A DNA stretch of 64,000 bases from Eopsaltria australis (lineage: Eukaryota; Chordata; Aves; Passeriformes; Petroicidae): NCBI GenBank assembly GCA_034509425.1, contig JAVTVJ010000541.1, positions 62,001-126,000 of the forward strand. Reading direction: 5' to 3'. Under the pieces are notes generated by a model. That model ran no database searches and was not told the origin of the DNA. It worked only from the letters and a program-made list of their open reading frames with translations. Below are positions 1 to 10,677 of the stretch, piece by piece. Position 1 is the first letter of the stretch. Each line of letters starts with the position of its first letter. Made by a program: the position numbers and the translations under genes.

Positions 1-894
1 TTCTCAGACAGACTCCTCATTCCAGGGTATCTTTTCAGACTATATATCCAACTGTGAAAGATAAGATCTTTTTAAAATGAAACCATAGGAAAACAACATG
101 CCCTAATAGAAAACTTGTTATTATGTGGAACATGTTGCTGCCTCAGTCTGGTTTTGGTCTTGTCAGTTGCCAGTGGTACAGTCTGCAGCTACCCCAAAAC
201 CTGTCTCTCTTCATGAAAGGCCAAGGCTTTTACAGAGAGCTATAGCCACAATGCTAAAGTATTCCACAACTGCCATCTTTTCATCATAAGTAACTCCAGA
301 GTACTATGAGGTCCCAGTCTCAGGACTAGCAGGACAAAATAATTCAAAATGATCCCCATAAAGAAAATAGAGAGATGACTGTCTGGGTACACAATATATT
401 CACTGAATGGGGAAAGGGTTGCTGAATTCAAGTTAAGGGAGCCTTGATTTTTAAAAAAGGGGCTTCCCTTGCTAGGTTTTTGGTCTGGATGTTACTTTAG
501 GCCTATGTTCTTTACAATAGTCAGTTCTATAGATCGTGCTACTAGTAACCACAATATTTATGTCTTTGCAATTGTGATAATTTAATGTTTCTTGGACCTA
601 GCGATGAAAATAGAATTGCCAATTAAAATGAAAAGGCACAAAGAAACAGAAATTCATTTCCTACTTTTCTCATTTTTTGGGGGAAAAAAGCTTTGCAAGA
701 TTGCCCCAAAACTAGAAGGGACTTTGCTGCTTCACACTTTATTATAGTGTTAGTAAGTGCCTTAGAAAAGCTGTGATTTTTGCATTGGAGTAGCTCTTCA
801 AAGTTGAAAACCGAATGCAGACAATACCTTTCTGGTTTTAGTACAAGGTACTCATAAAAGTCAGAGTTTTGTCTGAAGGAGATAATGTTCTTTC
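1..894. other. Non-coding stretch, nothing recognised
   Basis: AT-rich sequence with stops in every frame at short intervals. The only open frame worth noting (240-431, - strand, 63 codons) has no recognisable domain. No repeat family was recognised. Confidence 0.6.
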
Positions 895-921
895 TTTTTT
901 TTTTTTTTTTTTTTTTTTTTT
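895..921. repeat. Poly-T homopolymer, T27
   Basis: An uninterrupted run of 27 T. It could be the A-tail of a minus-strand retrocopy, but the bases to its right show no TTTATT (reverse of AATAAA) close by and no recognisable gene-derived sequence, so a plain homopolymer is preferred. Its length is likely to vary between individuals and between sequencing runs. Confidence 0.9.
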
Positions 922-3900
922 GGTGCTATTAGAGGAGATAGCTGGTGATTATTATTTAACACCACTTTTTATCACAGAATTCAGTAAAGGGAAGCCAAAA
1001 CCACTCTCATCCCTACTCAACACCCAGTGCAGCTAGAAGGAAAGGCGAAAACACAATTCTTTCTACTATAAGGTGGCAGAGGGATCATAATTCAACAATG
1101 AAAACCAAAAATTAGAGCTCAGGCAAACCATAGATAGCCAGTTTGGATTTCTGCTCAGCTTTGCGTAACTTGGGTGTAGAACTGAATGTTCTTGTGGCTT
1201 AGTTGTCTATTCAAATACTTACGTGATTCCAGTTGCCTGCATCTGATTTATGTGTTTTCAATAAAACATGCTATGATTTAGATCTCTCTTAATTTTAGAG
1301 ATGTTGTTTGGGAGCAGAAACAGAAAGGAATAAATTCTTTAAAGTTACTGGGATTTTGGCTGCCTTCCTGGGTAGTTCTGATTAGAAATGTTTGTTCAGG
1401 GATTGATTTCTTAAGGATCAGTGCTAGGATCACGCTACTGCCTGAAAAGTGTACTTTAACTGCTTCAAAATAACTTTCCCACAGAACTGGAGGATAGGTA
1501 CTTCTGAAAATGTAGACCTAAGCCAAGGTCACATGGAGTTTTCAGCAGCAGTAAACAAATGAGCTTCACAGGACCCCAGATCAAACTTGCCGTCTTCTTC
1601 ATGCTGTAACACAGTATAATAATTCCTGCCCATGGGAGGTCTCAAAACTCCAACAGTATGTCTTTGCACCCAAATCAGATGGTCCTAAGGAACAGAAAAA
1701 TGTTATTTTTTTTAGCCCATGTGTGCAGGAGCAAAAGCTGTGGCTTAAAGTTTGGGTATAAATTTATTATAACGGGTGACTTCAAATTCCAACAAAAAAG
1801 TGTTGTCAAAGCCATAGTGTTACTATCAAAAGTGGAAAAGACACTTCCGTTACCAGCTCCTGATATAGCAGTATTAATCTTCACAAAGTTTTGGAAAAAA
1901 ATCCATGGAAAATCTAGATTCCTTAGTTGACCATATGAAGTTTCGTGGAGCTGAGCAATCTATAGTGTGGAAGTTATACAGAGTTTCTGGGAAGTTCCAG
2001 TAGGTGCCATTTGGACACTGTAAAAGGTCATTAACTGAACCTGAGCTGTACAAGGAGGGTCCTTTATGTCTGTGCTTTCTGTTTCTGCAAGGCCAAATAT
2101 ATAATGAAGTACCAATTAACGAAATGCTCTTTTGCTGAATACTATCTCTCAATAGAGCCCCTAATGGTATGGTTGCTTCTTTTGGTCTCAAAAAAAAAAA
2201 AAAAATCTTTCATGTCATACATTTGCAAATCCCTGAGTAAAATGGTCTCTGTTGAAAATATACTTCACTAAAGGCTAATTCCATCAGCCTCAGACTATGC
2301 AAGAAATTAGTAACTACTTCTGAAAAATATTTCAGACCTTCTTGCTTGAGAAATAGCCAAGGAAAACTGAAAGAGGCCCTAGTCTGTGATAAAATGTATG
2401 GAGTAATCCTAAGTAACCAACAAATTGCTGATTAATTAATATGAATACTTCCACTGGTTTCAGAGTCCATTTTACTGAACTGATTTGGTTTTCCTTTCCT
2501 GTATTTCAGAGACTTAAGTGATTAAATATATGCATGCATGGGTGCTATCTGTGCCATACCATTTACTTTTTGAGGGTCTGTAAAAATCCATTTTCTTTTT
2601 CCTGCCTTTGCGACAAGAAGTGCCAGAAGAATAGCAAGTTCTGAAATGCCATCTGGGAAATTTTAACTGTAAACAATTGTGCATATTTTCCCCCAAACTG
2701 GAAAGAAGTTAATATTGCTGTTTATATTTCATTTAGAATCTGTAGCCTTTTGTTATTGTTTTGCTTTAATAAACATTTTGAGGGAGGGTCCTGCCACATT
2801 TTTTTATTTCTTTCCCCCAATAAACCTCCCAGAAGGCAAAGAACTGGGGGAAAAAAAAAAAGAAAAGAAAAAAAGAAGTGAGAATTTTTGTTAAGCCAAC
2901 AAAATATTTTAAAACTTAGGCATGGTTCTTCTACCTCCATTTCAACTGCAGTGTGTATTCCTTCACAATGCTATGCCTAAGGATATGAGCTTGACAAGAA
3001 CATTGCATTCTCCCAGAAGCACTGAGCCTGAAATGATGAAGCCCTGTTGATGGTATATTGTTTAGGGAGCTTTCATTTGTTAAGATGCATTAAGTGAAAT
3101 TTGTTTTGATGCACTGAAATGGAATGGGTGCCTGGTAAGTCTAGACAGTGACAGTGCAGGGCTTTTACAATAAAAAAACATCATTCCTTTTTTCAGTGTG
3201 TGGGAAGGGCTTCGTGTGCTGATGTAGCTAATCCATGCATTGGGTTTTCAAAGGCTGCTGGGAACCATGTGCACCCTAACATGGCACAAGAAGAATCAAC
3301 AAAGTTCTGTGACTGCAGCTTTTCTGTTGTTGTTTATAAAGGGAAGAGCTTTAGTTGCATCCGGACAAGGCAGGGATGGGTTTGGAAAATTCCTAGATGA
3401 AGGGAAAATGCACAGAGAAGTCTCCACTCTGCACATTGAGTTGTATATTGATTGAATAGAACTGGTGGAGAAGAGTGGCAAAATTCAGGAGTGGCAGAAT
3501 GAGATGAGAAAACAAATGTGCCCTGACTGGGGGTCTGTTGCTAGACACAAACCAGCAGGGAATGGATGGTTCCCTGTGTGTTTCATTGCCCTTCTCCTTG
3601 CACAGATTAGCGATATACCAAGCCCATGCTCTTTAGACGGTATAAAATAATGGAGAATTTCTTAGTTTTGAGCTGGAGCAATCAGCTTTCATCTTTCGTT
3701 CTTCTGACTGTCTGTGCTTCAGTGGCCTGCTGTGTATCTTTCATCACTTTCTATTATTGTTTTGGGTGAAGTAGAGATGAATCCAGACCAAAACCAAAGG
3801 GGCACAACCTCTACAGTGAGTTTGGAATCCAGAGTTTTGGCCCAGCTGCTGCTGTAGGCTCAGCTCTAACACTGGAACTGGGATGAGACTTAGATCCTTG

Positions 3901-4035
3901 GCCAACCCCAAATCCATGGGTTCTATGGTTTTAGCTCAGCTATGCTTTTAAAACAAGAAATTCTTCTGAACTAGCTGATCCTAGTAGCTGCACTCTCTGA
4001 CCAACATAGAGTCTCTTGTGCTTTCATCCCCAGCA
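922..4035. other. Non-coding stretch with A-rich tracts
   Basis: No gene is seen. The stretch contains A16 at 2190-2205 and an A/G-rich tract at 2851-2876 that follows five G. Open frames here (for example 1874-2191 on the - strand, 105 codons) have no domain or codon pattern suggesting a protein. Confidence 0.6.
2190..2205. repeat. Poly-A homopolymer, A16
   Basis: Sixteen consecutive A after GGTCTC. No AATAAA signal sits at the usual distance to the left, so it is not called as a retrocopy tail. Confidence 0.85.
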
Positions 4036-4106
4036 GCCCTGGAGGACAGAACAGTACTATTATCTAAATTTTGTTACTGGTGAATCTGAGGCATAAAGTG
4101 AATTTA
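4036..4106 (-). mobile_element. MIR-like SINE fragment (3' half, degenerate)
   Basis: Read on the + strand, the block TACTATTATCTAAATTTTGT followed by CTGAGGCATAAAGTGA follows the order of the reverse complement of a MIR element, in which a TACTATTATTATCCCCATTTTACAG-like block precedes GAAACTGAGGCACAGAGAGG. The copy is old and many positions differ. An L2-type LINE sharing the same core tail is the main alternative. Confidence 0.4.
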
Positions 4107-4195
4107 TGCATGTATGTGCATGCAGGAAAGCAAGGTACTTCCTAACACTTGATTGCTCATTGTTGTTTCTAGCAGCAGGAATGCTTCATGACTTC

Positions 4196-4276
4196 ATGAG
4201 CATGATGGTGTTTGGTCAAAGGTTGGACTTCATGATCTTGGACGTCTTTCTCAGCCATATGATTCTGTGAGTGGCA
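4196..4276 (+). mobile_element. CR1 LINE fragment, extreme 3' end
   Basis: Contains AAAGGTTGGACTTCATGATC, then CTTGGACGTCTTTCTCAGCC and ATGATTCTGTG, matching in order the avian CR1 3' untranslated end (GGTTGGACTTGATGATCTT, AGGTCTTTTCCAACC, ATTCTRTG repeat). Only about 80 bp survive, the normal severe 5' truncation of CR1. The ATTCTRTG unit appears about once rather than as a tandem, so the end has decayed. Confidence 0.7.
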
Positions 4277-4747
4277 GCAGGCACACAACTGGGAGTGCTC
4301 AGCCTGGGTGCTTACCCACCATCTGCAGCAGGAACCCAGTGTATGCAGGTAGAAATTAGAGATGGGCATATTAGCAAATGTTGAGGGGGCACTGCACTCA
4401 CTCTAGCATTGCCCTGTCTCCTTGTCAGTCATCAAACAGAGCAGCTCATATTCCTGCAGCTTACCTTGGAGCTGAAGTGACGAAGAGAACGATAATGTGG
4501 CAGCAAAGATACACATGAGGAAGCCTGGAAGAAGACAGCCTAGTCCTTACATTTTAATGATTTTTCTGATAAGAAATAGAGAATCAAAGTGTCTCTTGGA
4601 AACACGTGGCATTGACTGCTGTCAGAGGGAAGCTGTTGGACTTGACCCCAAGGTGCTCCTGCATGCCAGTGCCAGTGCTTACTTCAAAAACAGAGACAGA
4701 AATTTGAAAATGGAAGAAAGACATCATTTGAGATAGTCCTGGGGAAG

Positions 4748-4830
4748 GGTACTGGATTGAATGCCAGGAGATAAGGCTTCTATTCCCAGCTCCACTATTC
4801 ATCATCCTGACTTCACATGAGCTTCTTTAG
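4748..4830 (+). mobile_element. MIR-like SINE fragment (5', tRNA-related half)
   Basis: The order ACTGGATTGAATGCCAGGAG, then GGCTTCTATTCCCAGCTCCA, then a ctgactTcaCaTgagCttCtt-like stretch follows the tRNA-related head and core of amniote MIR-type SINEs, in which a B-box-derived GGTTCTATTCCC is followed by CAGCTCTGCCACT and a GACCTTGGGCAAGTCACTT block. The copy is heavily mutated and its 3' part is not recognisable. Confidence 0.5.
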
Positions 4831-5122
4831 GAGGATTCTTATTATGTGTCTGTGCAATTCTTAATATTGCTGGGCTGCCATATAATTTGCCAATACCATA
4901 AACTAAATCATTTTTATTTCAACCAAACACTGATTCTTCTTGGACCAATTTCCACCTCTTTTTGTTAAAGTGACTTTCAGCTAAGAAGTTAGAGAATACA
5001 ACTTAAACCAAAAAGTGATGATGTAGATCCAAGAACAACTTACAAGATTTCATTAAAATGTTTATGCTCTAATCAAAATTCAAGTAACAAAACATTTTTC
5101 TTGCTATCCCATATCACCAGCC
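4831..5122. other. Non-coding stretch, nothing recognised
   Basis: AT-rich sequence without an open frame or repeat family that I can recognise. Confidence 0.55.

Positions 5123-5163
<41 letters not shown>
5123..5163. repeat. (AAT)n microsatellite, about 13.7 units
   Basis: Forty-one bases of uninterrupted ATA/AAT trinucleotide repeat. A perfect array of this length is likely to be polymorphic. Confidence 0.95.
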
Positions 5164-5164
<1 letters not shown>

Positions 5165-5241
5165 TCATTCAAAAAAATAGCTAAATCCTTCTGGGCTTAC
5201 ATATTTCAGCTCTCTGCCAGAAAGGAAACTACAGAATTGTA

Positions 5242-5312
5242 TTAAAAACAAACAAACAAAAAGCTGAAACTCAACCAAACAAAAAGCCCCAAACAACAAA
5301 AACCAACTACAA
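5242..5312. repeat. A/C low-complexity tract (AAAC-like)
   Basis: Starts with a short AAAC array (ACAAACAAACAAAAAG) and continues as interrupted CAAA/CAAC-rich sequence on the + strand. Confidence 0.75.
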
Positions 5313-6585
5313 TGATACCAAAACTTTCCCTCTTCTTTTTAATCTAGAGCCATGGAAAATTTGTGGAAAATTTACAGGATCATAATCTATGGTCCACAGT
5401 TTTTATGTGGTCACATATTATGGGATGTTTGAAATAGCTTTTATGACTAAGTAGTCTGTTATTTTCCGTTTGCTGTGCTGTTTACTCATACCAAACTGGG
5501 AGAGGAAGGGACTTTTGTAAAGCTATGCAAACCAAAACTGCAGCATCTTGTTATAGACACAGGAGGAATTAGTAGAGCAGGATGAGGACCTATCTTACCA
5601 AATATTTCTTCCAGTTTCTAGGGTTTTTTTTCTCCATTTCTGGCTCTTATTTCCCAAATCCTTGCTCAGGATGAAGTGCTAGCCCTACACAAGGCATTGA
5701 GTTATGATACAGATGCAGGGCACAATGATTTCACCATAATACTCCTATGCAGAAGAGCAAAAGCATGACACATTGAAATGTATTTTTATTTTCATTATTA
5801 TGAAAAGATGGGTAAATGTTCAAGATATTCCCAGAATATGCTGAGAAACTGCAATGAAAGTAGGCTAAAGCAAAATTAGGGAAAAAAAAAGACAGCTTTT
5901 AATTTGATACCATCCAAATAATCACAGAATATTTCAGTTTCATCATAACAATTATTTTAAAAAGAAAGGAGTCCTTTTGAACATGTGTGACATCAAGTTA
6001 GCTACCACTGAACTAGGACCATAAATGTCAATTTTGAAAATGAGCAATGGTGAGATAATTGTCTCAGATGTGCAAGTCTGGACTTGAAAACCAAGAGGAT
6101 CTCATACACAGTAATGTCATGTCTGACATTGATTTCCAGTAGGCAAGTAATCTAATGGACAAATTGTTCATCAGTTCAGTAGGCAAATGGCCATCAAATC
6201 AGATCAGATTTTGCCCCTGTTCCTCGATAATAAAAGATAGAAAATAGCTACTGACAAGGATTTTCTTGTAAAACTGTCAGAAAGTGACCAGCAGCCCAGA
6301 TGGTTTAAATATGATCTTTACCTACTTGAAATGACACTGTGACTGTTCCAGTTCATGTTAGCAGAGAAACTGAGATCAAGATCTTTTTTGCTAGCAAAGT
6401 CTAGGGACATGTGGATTCTATTTGCCCAGCAATTGTGAATAATAAATAAACTAAGTCACAATTTGTTGGTAGAGCATTTATGGTCAAAAAAAGAAGACAG
6501 AGATTTGCCAAAACTATTATTCTCATAGTTTAAATCCACAGATAGTTTAGTTGCTATTTCCTAGCTTTTCTCTGATGCTTTAGGC
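5313..6585. other. Non-coding stretch, nothing recognised
   Basis: No open frame above 60 codons and no repeat family recognised. Confidence 0.55.
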
Positions 6586-6772
6586 CAGCAATTCCTAAAC
6601 TGTGGTTTATGGACCAGTGGTGGTCCATAAAACCATGATAAATGGGTCTGTAGCTGGTTTCTCTAACTACATCACCTTTGTTTTCTTTCCAATGAAAATT
6701 GGATGAGAAGGGTGGAGCAAAGAGAAATTCTGAGAGTTGACCGTGACAAAAATTTTGGAGAACACTATACTG
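6586..6772. mobile_element. Probable non-autonomous hAT (Charlie-like) MITE
   Basis: The left end CAGCAATTCCTAAACTGTGG resembles the hAT terminus CAGNGGTTCTCAAACT. The right end AATTTTGGAGAACACTATAC, then TG, is a diverged inverted copy. Just inside the left end lies a hairpin: TTTATGGACCA (6606-6616), loop GTGG, TGGTCCATAAA (6621-6631), extended by GG/CC around a bulged A. Subterminal GGTCC-type palindromes are typical of amniote Charlie-family MITEs. The length of about 187 bp leaves no room for a transposase. I see no clear 8-bp target duplication, so the exact ends are uncertain. Confidence 0.55.
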
Positions 6773-9700
6773 AAATATATAATGTAGCCTTTATTTCAAA
6801 GGGCACATGTGCTGCAGGCAGCATTCAGGATTCAAGTGTGTTCTGAGCGGAGCCATTTCCCAGCCTCCACAGGTCCTGATGGAGCATTGTCTTAGAGTCA
6901 CGATGGAACGTCTCGACTGCAGAAACCACACATTCTGGAGAAATCAGGTGCACTGTCTCTGGCACTGACTAGTGCCCACCACTGCAGAAAAAAATGGTTG
7001 ACAGTTAATGTAGAAGGCTAATTGTTCAGAACTTTATGAGGTAGGAGAGAGAGAAAGAGAAAGAATCCTATTTTGGCAAGTAATCTGTGGCAGATACAGC
7101 CCACAGACAGACAGTTTATGCCCTGAAGCTTGGTCTGATTAGTGCGATCATTATCTCTGCCTAACATGGCTGAAGATGTGAATGGTCATAAAATGATCCA
7201 AGCCTTTCATTAGTACCCAGCACTAGTTATTCTCACTGTGTGACCTTCTGGGGTGGTAAGTTTTAACAGGTCAGTTTCATGCTGTTCAGAAATCTTTCCA
7301 TTTCTTGCTTTTAAAATTTTCTGCCCTGTAGTGTCAGCAACTCTCATCATGTCTGGTATTAAAAGGGAGGATCAGTCTTCTGGAAAGCAATTGTTTTCGA
7401 AATGCAAACCACTAATATTTATAGGAGTGCAACTGATGATTCTCAGTGTTGCAGAAGATACAGAACATCTTCCTTGCATTATTTGATAACAAAGCAGTAG
7501 TTGATAGTAAAGCAAGATGCCCCTTGGCTCTAAAAAACTTTGTCCATTAAGCTGTGGAACTGTCTTGCTACTTGTTTAAGTTAATAAGACTAACTCTTTG
7601 TTCATAGAGTAAACCCAGTATATACTTCAAAGGTGACATACTGTCTTCTTAGAGACTGTATTTTCCCTTACTGTTTCTGTTAATCTAAAGGGAAAAAGAG
7701 TACCATGGAAATGACTGTTCACTGTACTGTATCTATGATCACAGATACATCATAGACCAGGTCATCCTTATGTCAAGAGCAGTAAAACCACAAAAAAAGG
7801 ACAGCGTCTCTTTCTTAAAATATATTATATAATGATGAACAAAGCATGAAATAATTCTAAATAAGATGTAAACTTAAGGTTCAGTAGATACTGCAGAAAA
7901 ACTTCCATGTGGAATAACTTTTTCTGAGTAGAGATAAATAATTCATATAACTTTGTTTCTTACTGTGTTATCCAATAGTTGGGGAAAAGTCTCAGCTATT
8001 TTCCTTTTCTCTAGCTTGCTGCTCACATTAGTAAATCACAAATAGATCACAGAAGTTTTCTCTTTTTCCACTTGTTCAGTGGAGTAATTCTTCCAGTCAT
8101 CTCCTTTTACATATTTTTTTTCAGTTGTCTAATGGCATGTCAGCTGTTGCAAATACTCTGGCTTCACTTACAAAAAGTCCTAGATATTTCCATTTTATCT
8201 GTAGAGTAGCTTTATAAATAAAAGGTTGCTGAACTCTGGCTGATCTAAGAATTTGATTTAAATTCATTCCATTTAATCCCTTGTACTTTCCTACGGCATT
8301 TATTTTCAAAGGCATTTATACATCTGTTGGTACTTTTGGTAGTTTCCAGCTGTTAGATCCATATAAGAAGGTGGAAATTACATAGTTTTACAATTGGATT
8401 ATAGATTTGGGATAACCAATTTTTGTTTAATTTATGGATGAAGTTGCTGCCTTGTCAGACTTTAGTCTTTTAGATGTTCATAGCCAGTGCTTTTTAAACA
8501 TCTCTTCTTTTTTCTCTCTCTGCTTCATTCCCTCTTTCCCTTACTAAAGAACCCAGGAAGCCTTTGACTCCAAGAATCATTTGAAGTGGCTTTGGCTAGA
8601 AAAATCTCAATATATTTTCAGAGTGGTATTTGTCAAATATTTCCAAAAGATCCCTGATTTTCTACACAGTCACAAGAATTGTTATGTATTCCTCATGTTA
8701 CTTGGTTTAAGGAAAGCTGAAGAAAAGAATGTGAAGGCAATAACCAAAAATTATGAGAACCTGCGGCACTATGCAGAGATATAGGGAATCATGGGGAATG
8801 AATGAGAGGATATTGGTCAGTAATTTAGACACTGGTCTTGGCATAGTAACAGGCTGAAGCTTGTGAAGAGATCCTTAAAAGCATCCTCAGATGACCCAGC
8901 TGCAGGCTGTTATCTAGTCATTCAGGCTAATGGTTCAAAGAAACAGTACTCTCAGATAGATAATTTTTTTATGCACCATTGGATATGGAAACTTTCATCC
9001 TGTTATCTGATTAAATTGTCTCAGTTTTGAGAAAAGTTACGTGGTTCTGATCAAATTGGGTATATGAAAATGTTTGAAAATTTAATTGAACATTGTATTA
9101 GTAAATTGTCTCTTGTGTAAAAACTGTAACTTTTGGCCACAGTTTAAAATTTCCCCAGATGTATGTTGTTTTTAGAACTAAAGAGATCCTATGATGTAGA
9201 ATCAGAGAGAAAAGGTTTAAATCCCAAGTGCACTTTTAGTTTTCCTTTTCAACTATAAAGCAATTAAATCCCATTTAGTTTCTGAAATTAGGTCTCATTT
9301 TCAATGTAGGCTTGGAATGATGAGACTTTGATAACATTGCAACTCCTAACATAGGGTCAGCACATCAATATGTTTTCATTGGTGCAGTTTTTGCAAGCCT
9401 TTTTCAAGGTTTGAACCTTCCATTGAATATGGTGGCAGCAGCCATCACTTGTCTAGGTTTGTTACTATCTTTGAACTCCAGAGAAAACATTACCAGCAAC
9501 CTAGGCACACATCTTTTACTCCAAAGAGGATACTGTGAAGATATCTCAGAAGACTGTAAGACAGGTCATCCACCATTGGTGTGCCTCAAAGGTCTAAGCC
9601 TAGATACTAAAATCCTCAAAAAAAGCCTCGGAAGTGTAGTGAAAGATTTAATGACATTTTTTTACTTAGTATCAGAGATCCAGGTCCCTGAGAGTATTAA

Positions 9701-10207
9701 AATGGGCACTCTTATTGAAAGATCTTATTATGACCTTCGTGGGACTGTAGCATAGGACTCTCTTGGGAGATCTGGGTTTTTTACTAAAACACACTCCACA
9801 GCTAATATTATGTCAAGTTTTAAAGATGTAGGATAGACAATTAATTTTACTATGTGCGTATTTGCTGAAATTTTTGTGTTGCTAACCACCTACTTCTGCT
9901 TCATATTCATGGATTTTCTTTCTTATCCTAAAAAAACCCTCTCGTGTTTAAAAACATATGTTGTTTCAAATATATTGAACTGCCTGGCTTTCAGCACTTT
10001 CAGAAGATATTATTTTCCTCCTTCTCTTTTATTGCCTGAATTCAGTCCTTGTTAATATTAAAACAAATATCTTGGCACCAAATGCAGTCTCCCTGATCCC
10101 TGTTTTTTGTTAGCCACCGTTTGAAAAACTTGTTAGCTTAGTGTTGGGCACTCATTAAACTTTCAACTTACACATGCTGCCTCCCAGCTCTGACAGATTG
10201 TCAGTGC
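6773..10207. other. Non-coding stretch, no supported gene
   Basis: The longest open frame (9411-9755, + strand, 114 codons counted from a TTG) has a hydrophobic start but no motif I recognise, and is compatible with chance in AT-rich DNA. A short GA-rich run lies near 7047-7064. Confidence 0.55.
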
Positions 10208-10260
10208 TGCAGTGTGTGCATGCGTGAGCATATGTTTGTGTGTGTGTTTGAGTGTGTGAC
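10208..10260. repeat. Interrupted (TG)n tract
   Basis: Repeated GT/TG dinucleotides broken by CATGCG, AGCATA and TTTGA. The run 10212-10226 is perfectly alternating purine-pyrimidine, including CATGCG. It is an old, interrupted microsatellite. Confidence 0.8.
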
Positions 10261-10594
10261 TTACTGACCTGTGTGCAAGGCCAATAAAACTGTAAAAGAA
10301 ATGCATACCCCCCTTCACACCCCAAATCCAGGGTGTAATTTCTCCCTTCCATCTGTGGTGTACAAAATCCAGCAGTGATCCCATACAGGGCTCCATTCTG
10401 CTCTCAAACAATGGGCTGCTGTTCAGTCCATATTATCATGTATTACCTTAGCTGTGGAAACTTCTCATTACTAAGTTAATAAAATATTATTCTTCCTTAC
10501 CCAAAAATTTTTCACAACATGCATCACAAAAAGATGCATGTCTTTGCATTCAGAATGATCAAGAGCTCCTCTAATGTATGCAGGTGGTCACATG
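10261..10594. other. Non-coding stretch, nothing recognised
   Basis: Minus-strand open frames here (10155-10352 and 10163-10411) read through the TG tract and are low-complexity artefacts. Confidence 0.55.
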
Positions 10595-10677
10595 TTCTTT
10601 GTTTTATTTTGTTTTGATTTTGTTTTGATTTTTTGGGGTTTTTTTTGGTTTTGGTGTTTTGTGTTATTTTTCTTTTA
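10595..10677. repeat. (GTTTT)n-like T-rich low-complexity tract
   Basis: About 80 bases made almost only of T and G in GTTTT/GATTTT units, with a TTGGGGTTTTTTTTGG core. Confidence 0.85.

Noticed and set aside
895..921. T27 as the A-tail of a minus-strand processed pseudogene
   Set aside because: No reverse polyadenylation signal nearby, no recognisable gene sequence beyond it, and processed pseudogenes are rare in birds.
4379..4400. AGGGGGCACT as a CTCF core
   Set aside because: The flanking CCASY half of the motif does not match.
7228..7290. CTGTGTGACCTT followed by a MIR-core-like order
   Set aside because: Only one 12-base block matches well; the rest needs several gaps.
9195..9290. Possible MIR-like head (GGTTTAAATCCC and a TAGTTTTCC block)
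   Set aside because: Blocks are too short and too widely mutated to separate from chance.
9411..9755. 114-codon plus-strand frame with a hydrophobic N-terminus
   Set aside because: It starts at TTG, shows no signal peptide cleavage pattern or domain, and the length is expected by chance in AT-rich DNA.
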